A stretch of DNA of 32,561 nucleotides from a virus: positions 1 through 32,561 of IMG/VR virus record IMGVR_UViG_3300045743_000086; one strand, written 5' to 3'. Below the pieces are notes generated by a model. It did no database searches and had not been told where the DNA came from. It was given only the letters and a program-made list of their open reading frames with translations. Below, piece by piece: positions 29,902 through 32,561 of the stretch. Positions within the stretch are counted from its first letter, which is position 1. Each line of letters starts with the position of its first letter. The position numbers were made by a program, and so were the translations under genes.

Positions 29902-30533
29902 TCAGTTATTCTCAAAATTCGTTAGATATAAAATTACTAGAATATGTTAACTATAAAAATGGAGTTTTTGTAGAATGTGGGGCTAATGATGGTATTACTG
30001 CTTCCAATTCATATTTATTTGAAACCACTCTGAACTGGTCTGGGTTATTAGTTGAACCTACTTTTGAAAATTATATTAAATGTAAAGAATTAAGATCGAA
30101 TTCTATAGTTGAAAATTATGCTTTAGTTAGTTTTGATTATGAAAAACACAATTCTACTATATCTGGGGATTTTATTTATTCTGAAGATAATGTTAATGGG
30201 CTAATGTCTGGAATATCTGGAGTCGAGAAGTATTATCAACCAACTATAGAATCTAAAAATATAAAAGTTCCTTGCATATCATTACATAATTTAATACTTA
30301 AACACAATATCAAATCTATAGATTTGTTTAGTCTTGATGTCGAAGGTTATGAACTTGAAGTATTAAATGGAGTTGATTTTTCTTATATCAGACCAAAATA
30401 TATTTTAATAGAAACTGCAAATATATTAAAATATCAAGAACTTATTAGAACTTTTATGGAAACTAAAAATTATGTATTCTTAACACAGCTTTCTGGTAAT
30501 GATGATTTATTTGTAGATTCATTTTTAATTTAA
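29898..30533 (+). CDS. FkbM-family methyltransferase
   Basis: This 211-residue protein follows the FkbM pattern: GVFVECGANDGITASNSYLFE (motif I), WSGLLVEP, ENYALV, then a loop, VPCISLHNLILKHNIKSIDLFSLDVEGYELEVLNG, and ILIETAN. FkbM enzymes are SAM-dependent O-methyltransferases, often on sugars or glycans. All strands are present, so it should be active. It would methylate a hydroxyl of the same sugar or of the growing glycan, but no direct evidence is available. The start shares bases with the reductase gene, and a short AAAGG-containing gap follows. Confidence 0.85.
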   Translation: MISYSQNSLDIKLLEYVNYKNGVFVECGANDGITASNSYLFETTLNWSGLLVEPTFENYIKCKELRSNSIVENYALVSFDYEKHNSTISGDFIYSEDNVNGLMSGISGVEKYYQPTIESKNIKVPCISLHNLILKHNIKSIDLFSLDVEGYELEVLNGVDFSYIRPKYILIETANILKYQELIRTFMETKNYVFLTQLSGNDDLFVDSFLI

Positions 30534-30545
30534 AGGTATAATATA

Positions 30546-31469
30546 ATGAAAATATTAGTAACAGGTGGTTCTGGTTTTATTGGTTCACATTTATGTGCAA
30601 AATTGCTTGATCAAGGGCATTTTGTAATTTGTGTTGATAATTGTTTTAGTAGTGATAAATCAAATATTAATAATTTACTTGATAATAAAAATTTTGAATT
30701 TATTCGCCATGATGTAACTTTTCCATTATATCTTGAAGTAGATCAAATTTATAATTTGGCGTGTCCTGCTTCTCCAATACATTATCAAAAAGATCCAATA
30801 CAAACAACTAAAACGTCTGTTCTTGGGGCGATTAATATGTTAGGATTAGCTAAGAGGTTGGGTGTTCGAATACTACAAACGTCTACCTCTGAGGTGTATG
30901 GAGATCCTTTAATACACCCTCAAATTGAATCGTATTGGGGTAATGTTAACCCTATTGGTATTAGGAGTTGTTATGATGAAGGAAAGAGAGTTGCAGAAAC
31001 CCTATTTTTTGATTATCATAGACAACATAATGTTGATATTAGAATAGCTAGAATTTTTAATACATATGGTCCTAATATGCACCCCAATGATGGTAGGGTG
31101 GTTTCTAATTTTATTATGCAAGCATTACAGGATAGAGATATAACTATATATGGCGATGGAAACCAAACTAGAAGTTTTCAATATATAGATGATTTAATAT
31201 CTGGATTAATATCCTTAATGAATTCGGATGAAGTTGGGCCAATAAATCTAGGAAATCCTAATGAATTTACTATATCTGAATTGGCAAATAAAGTAATACA
31301 ATTAGTTGGTAGTAAGTCAATTATAATATATAAAGACCTCCCCTTAGATGACCCAAAACAGCGTAAACCAGATATATCATTAGCTAAAACTAAACTAGGT
31401 TGGTATCCGCATATTCAATTAGATTCTGGGTTAAAATCTACAATTGAATATTTTAAAACCCAATTGTAA
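30546..31469 (+). CDS. UDP-glucuronate decarboxylase (UDP-xylose synthase) type enzyme
   Basis: This 307-residue short-chain dehydrogenase has GGSGFIG (7-13), [21 protein letters not shown], the catalytic TSTSEVYGD (112-120), [18 protein letters not shown] with Tyr143 and Lys147, and [18 protein letters not shown]. This set is specific to UDP-xylose synthase, which converts UDP-glucuronate to UDP-xylose via a 4-keto intermediate. UDP-glucuronate would have to come from the host, since no Ugd-like gene is seen. AAAGG before the ATG is the ribosome-binding site. It closes the sugar cassette, and a late promoter follows. Confidence 0.92.
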   Translation: MKILVTGGSGFIGSHLCAKLLDQGHFVICVDNCFSSDKSNINNLLDNKNFEFIRHDVTFPLYLEVDQIYNLACPASPIHYQKDPIQTTKTSVLGAINMLGLAKRLGVRILQTSTSEVYGDPLIHPQIESYWGNVNPIGIRSCYDEGKRVAETLFFDYHRQHNVDIRIARIFNTYGPNMHPNDGRVVSNFIMQALQDRDITIYGDGNQTRSFQYIDDLISGLISLMNSDEVGPINLGNPNEFTISELANKVIQLVGSKSIIIYKDLPLDDPKQRKPDISLAKTKLGWYPHIQLDSGLKSTIEYFKTQL

Positions 31470-31474
31470 TTTTA

Positions 31475-31482
31475 TATAAATA
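31475..31482 (+). promoter_or_regulatory. T4-type late promoter octamer TATAAATA
   Basis: An exact TATAAATA immediately follows the sugar cassette. Its expected start site is near 31488-31490. This falls at the end of the 5' arm of the hairpin at 31478-31512. Confidence 0.75.
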
Positions 31483-31512
31483 CTTAATATAACTCTTTCA
31501 TATTAGGTATTT
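31478..31512 (+). promoter_or_regulatory. RBS-masking hairpin
   Basis: AAATACTTAATAT (31478-31490) pairs over 13 positions (one G-T) with ATATTAGGTATTT (31500-31512), loop of nine. The AGG of the ribosome-binding site for the ATG at 31516 lies in the 3' arm. Read-through transcripts from upstream would hide it; late transcripts would lack the 5' arm. This is the arrangement known in T4 for genes such as soc and e. Confidence 0.75.
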
Positions 31513-31515
31513 ACT

Positions 31516-31737
31516 ATGTTTTCTAACAATAAAGTTTCTCCATCTATTTTAGCTGCGATTAATACTATCTTTAATGAGGATATGGAATATGTAGCTGTTC
31601 ATAAACCATCCGGTAAGGTTTCGTTTGTTGGTAAAACTAAACAAGACAGGGATGGTTATATCACAAAACATGGTTCAAGTCATGAACCAAAGAAAACTAC
31701 TCCTAATAGTAAGAAAGTTGGAGATACTTGGATTTAA
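31516..31737 (+). CDS. Small late protein, 73 residues
   Basis: This protein begins MFSNNKVSPSILAAINTIFNED, a probable helix. It has a short strand MEYVAVHKPSGKVSFVGK and a basic, polar tail (KHGSSHEPKKTTPNSKK). It has no Cys, signal or membrane segment, and no family is recognised. The late promoter and masked ribosome-binding site upstream indicate expression only late in infection, consistent with a virion or assembly role. The next gene begins two bases after its stop. Confidence 0.75.
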   Translation: MFSNNKVSPSILAAINTIFNEDMEYVAVHKPSGKVSFVGKTKQDRDGYITKHGSSHEPKKTTPNSKKVGDTWI

Positions 31738-31738
31738 T

Positions 31739-32494
31739 ATGCAAAATAATCAAGCTTTATTTATATTAGGATCTCCTGGTTCTGGTAAAGATGTAGTAAT
31801 TAGAGATATAACATCAAACTATAATATAGTTGAATTTACTTCTGTGCAGATAGATGAAATGTTATCTAATAATGATTCTTTTGTTAGAGCCAAATCAGAT
31901 AAACGTAATGCTCTATTAAATACTGAATCTATAATAGTTACTGCCAATACATTTGATTTAAATTTCATAGTAACTAAACATGTATTAGAATCTATTGGTT
32001 ATACCTCACATTTAATTATTGTAGAAGCAGATTTATCTACCTCATACGATAGATTACAAAATAGGAATAATTTAAGAGAATCCTTAAATAGAATATCTAT
32101 AGGTAATTCAAATAAAAATTCTATCATTTCAGAATTTAATTCTTATGTTATAGTTAATAATTCAAAATATTTAGATTTAACAGAATCTAGGAATTATATT
32201 TCAGATATTTTATCTGATTTAAAGTTTAATAGTACATTATCATTAGAAGATATTGTAAAACCAAAATTAAAATCAAGATTTCGGTATAAATCAAAAACTG
32301 TTCCAGATCAATCTGAAAATGGTATAGTTGGTACTATAATGTTTACTGGTGTTGAATCTATTGATGAACCATCATTTGAAACTAATTTGTTTGGTTCTTC
32401 ACCACAACAAAATGATAAGATAGATAGACAAAACGTTTTAAGTAAAACTAAAAAGATATTATTTAAGAAAAGGATAATTCCAAATGGCATCTAA
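31739..32494 (+). CDS. P-loop ATPase or kinase-like protein
   Basis: This 251-residue protein has an N-terminal Walker A GSPGSGKD (11-18) in a typical strand-loop-helix (ALFILGSPGSGKDVVIRDI) and a later hydrophobic strand HLIIVEADLSTSYDRLQNRN, which resembles the lid of kinase-type P-loop proteins. The C-terminal part is unlike known families and ends in a basic segment (KTKKILFKKRIIPNG). The start is ATG 31739. A TTG further upstream, inside the previous gene, is not credible. It lies in the late gene region behind the late promoter. The substrate is unknown. Confidence 0.7.
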   Translation: MQNNQALFILGSPGSGKDVVIRDITSNYNIVEFTSVQIDEMLSNNDSFVRAKSDKRNALLNTESIIVTANTFDLNFIVTKHVLESIGYTSHLIIVEADLSTSYDRLQNRNNLRESLNRISIGNSNKNSIISEFNSYVIVNNSKYLDLTESRNYISDILSDLKFNSTLSLEDIVKPKLKSRFRYKSKTVPDQSENGIVGTIMFTGVESIDEPSFETNLFGSSPQQNDKIDRQNVLSKTKKILFKKRIIPNGI

Positions 32495-32561
32495 TATAAC
32501 CGATCCAATAACAGCCCATTTTAAATTTACTCAAGGTATTCATAGGTTTGGTAAAGATACT
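32484..32561 (+). CDS. Unknown protein, N-terminal fragment (continues beyond window)
   Basis: ATG 32484 is preceded by AAGGAT at 32470-32475 and overlaps the stop of the P-loop gene. The 26 codons visible read MASNITDPITAHFKFTQGI followed by HRFGKDT. It belongs to the same late gene block. The fragment is too short to assign to a family. Confidence 0.55.
   Translation, partial: MASNITDPITAHFKFTQGIHRFGKDT

Noticed and set aside
31625-31738. Upstream TTG extension of the P-loop protein
   Set aside because: It would lie inside the preceding gene; the P-loop directly follows ATG 31739 as usual for the family.
1-32561. CRISPR array, insertion sequence or phage attachment site
   Set aside because: The only regular repeats are within protein-coding genes (69- and 81-base periods); no transposase, integrase or tRNA-end duplication was seen.

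Overview
This window is a strongly AT-rich piece of a T4-superfamily (tailed, myovirus-type) bacteriophage genome. The identification rests on a nearly complete T4-type replisome on the plus strand: sliding clamp (gp45 type), clamp-loader large and small subunits (gp44 and gp62 types), the translational repressor RegA, a family B DNA polymerase (gp43), a UvsX recombinase and a DnaB-like helicase (gp41). Genes are packed with ATGA or TAATG overlaps. Early-type promoters resemble sigma70 promoters (TTGACA, 16-17 bp, TATAAT). Three exact copies of the T4 late-promoter octamer TATAAATA lie in intergenic gaps. The host is probably a low-GC Gram-negative bacterium, but nothing here names it.

Layout. 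1-4637: the end of a DnaJ, a short J-domain protein, a minus-strand free-standing nuclease, a GT-A-like glycosyltransferase, a von Willebrand A protein, a dNMP kinase and an unknown gene. 4634-6816: two strong promoters, a 48-codon gene, four tRNA genes (CAT, Gln-TTG, Tyr-GTA, Gly-TCC), the sliding clamp, a small membrane protein, an HNH nuclease and a structured RNA that looks like the 3' half of a group I intron. 6817-10867: a DsbA-like protein, a gp49/66-family protein, both clamp-loader subunits with a tiny membrane protein between them, RegA, an Ala-rich protein and Hsp20. 11019-14694: dCMP deaminase, a C5-cytosine DNA methyltransferase overlapping a CmoA-like methyltransferase, and small genes. 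14691-17884: the DNA polymerase, split into two genes; the second is interrupted by a 259-nt ORF-less group I intron in catalytic motif B. 18016-21960: a GIY-YIG-type nuclease, UvsX, a small protein and the gp41 helicase. 21957-31469: a twelve-gene sugar cassette. 31475-32561: a late promoter with an RBS-masking hairpin, a small late protein, a P-loop protein and the start of another gene.

How the parts work together. The replication genes would assemble a T4-like leading/lagging-strand machine, with recombination by UvsX, dNTP supply helped by dNMP kinase and dCMP deaminase, and translational control by RegA. The sugar cassette combines five glycosyltransferase-like genes, four methyltransferases and three nucleotide-sugar short-chain dehydrogenases (4,6-dehydratase-like, RmlD-like, UDP-xylose-synthase-like). 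It could build and attach an unusual methylated sugar to virion proteins, host surface glycan or DNA; the sequence does not show which. Three free-standing nucleases with different catalytic folds (Vsr-like, HNH, GIY-YIG) sit among these genes.

Most notable points: the split polymerase with an intron at motif B; the intron-like RNA after the HNH gene; a T4-style late promoter whose transcript would lose the arm that masks the ribosome-binding site; a GC-rich patch inside the cytosine methyltransferase gene; and the methyltransferase pair, which invites a test of DNA modification.
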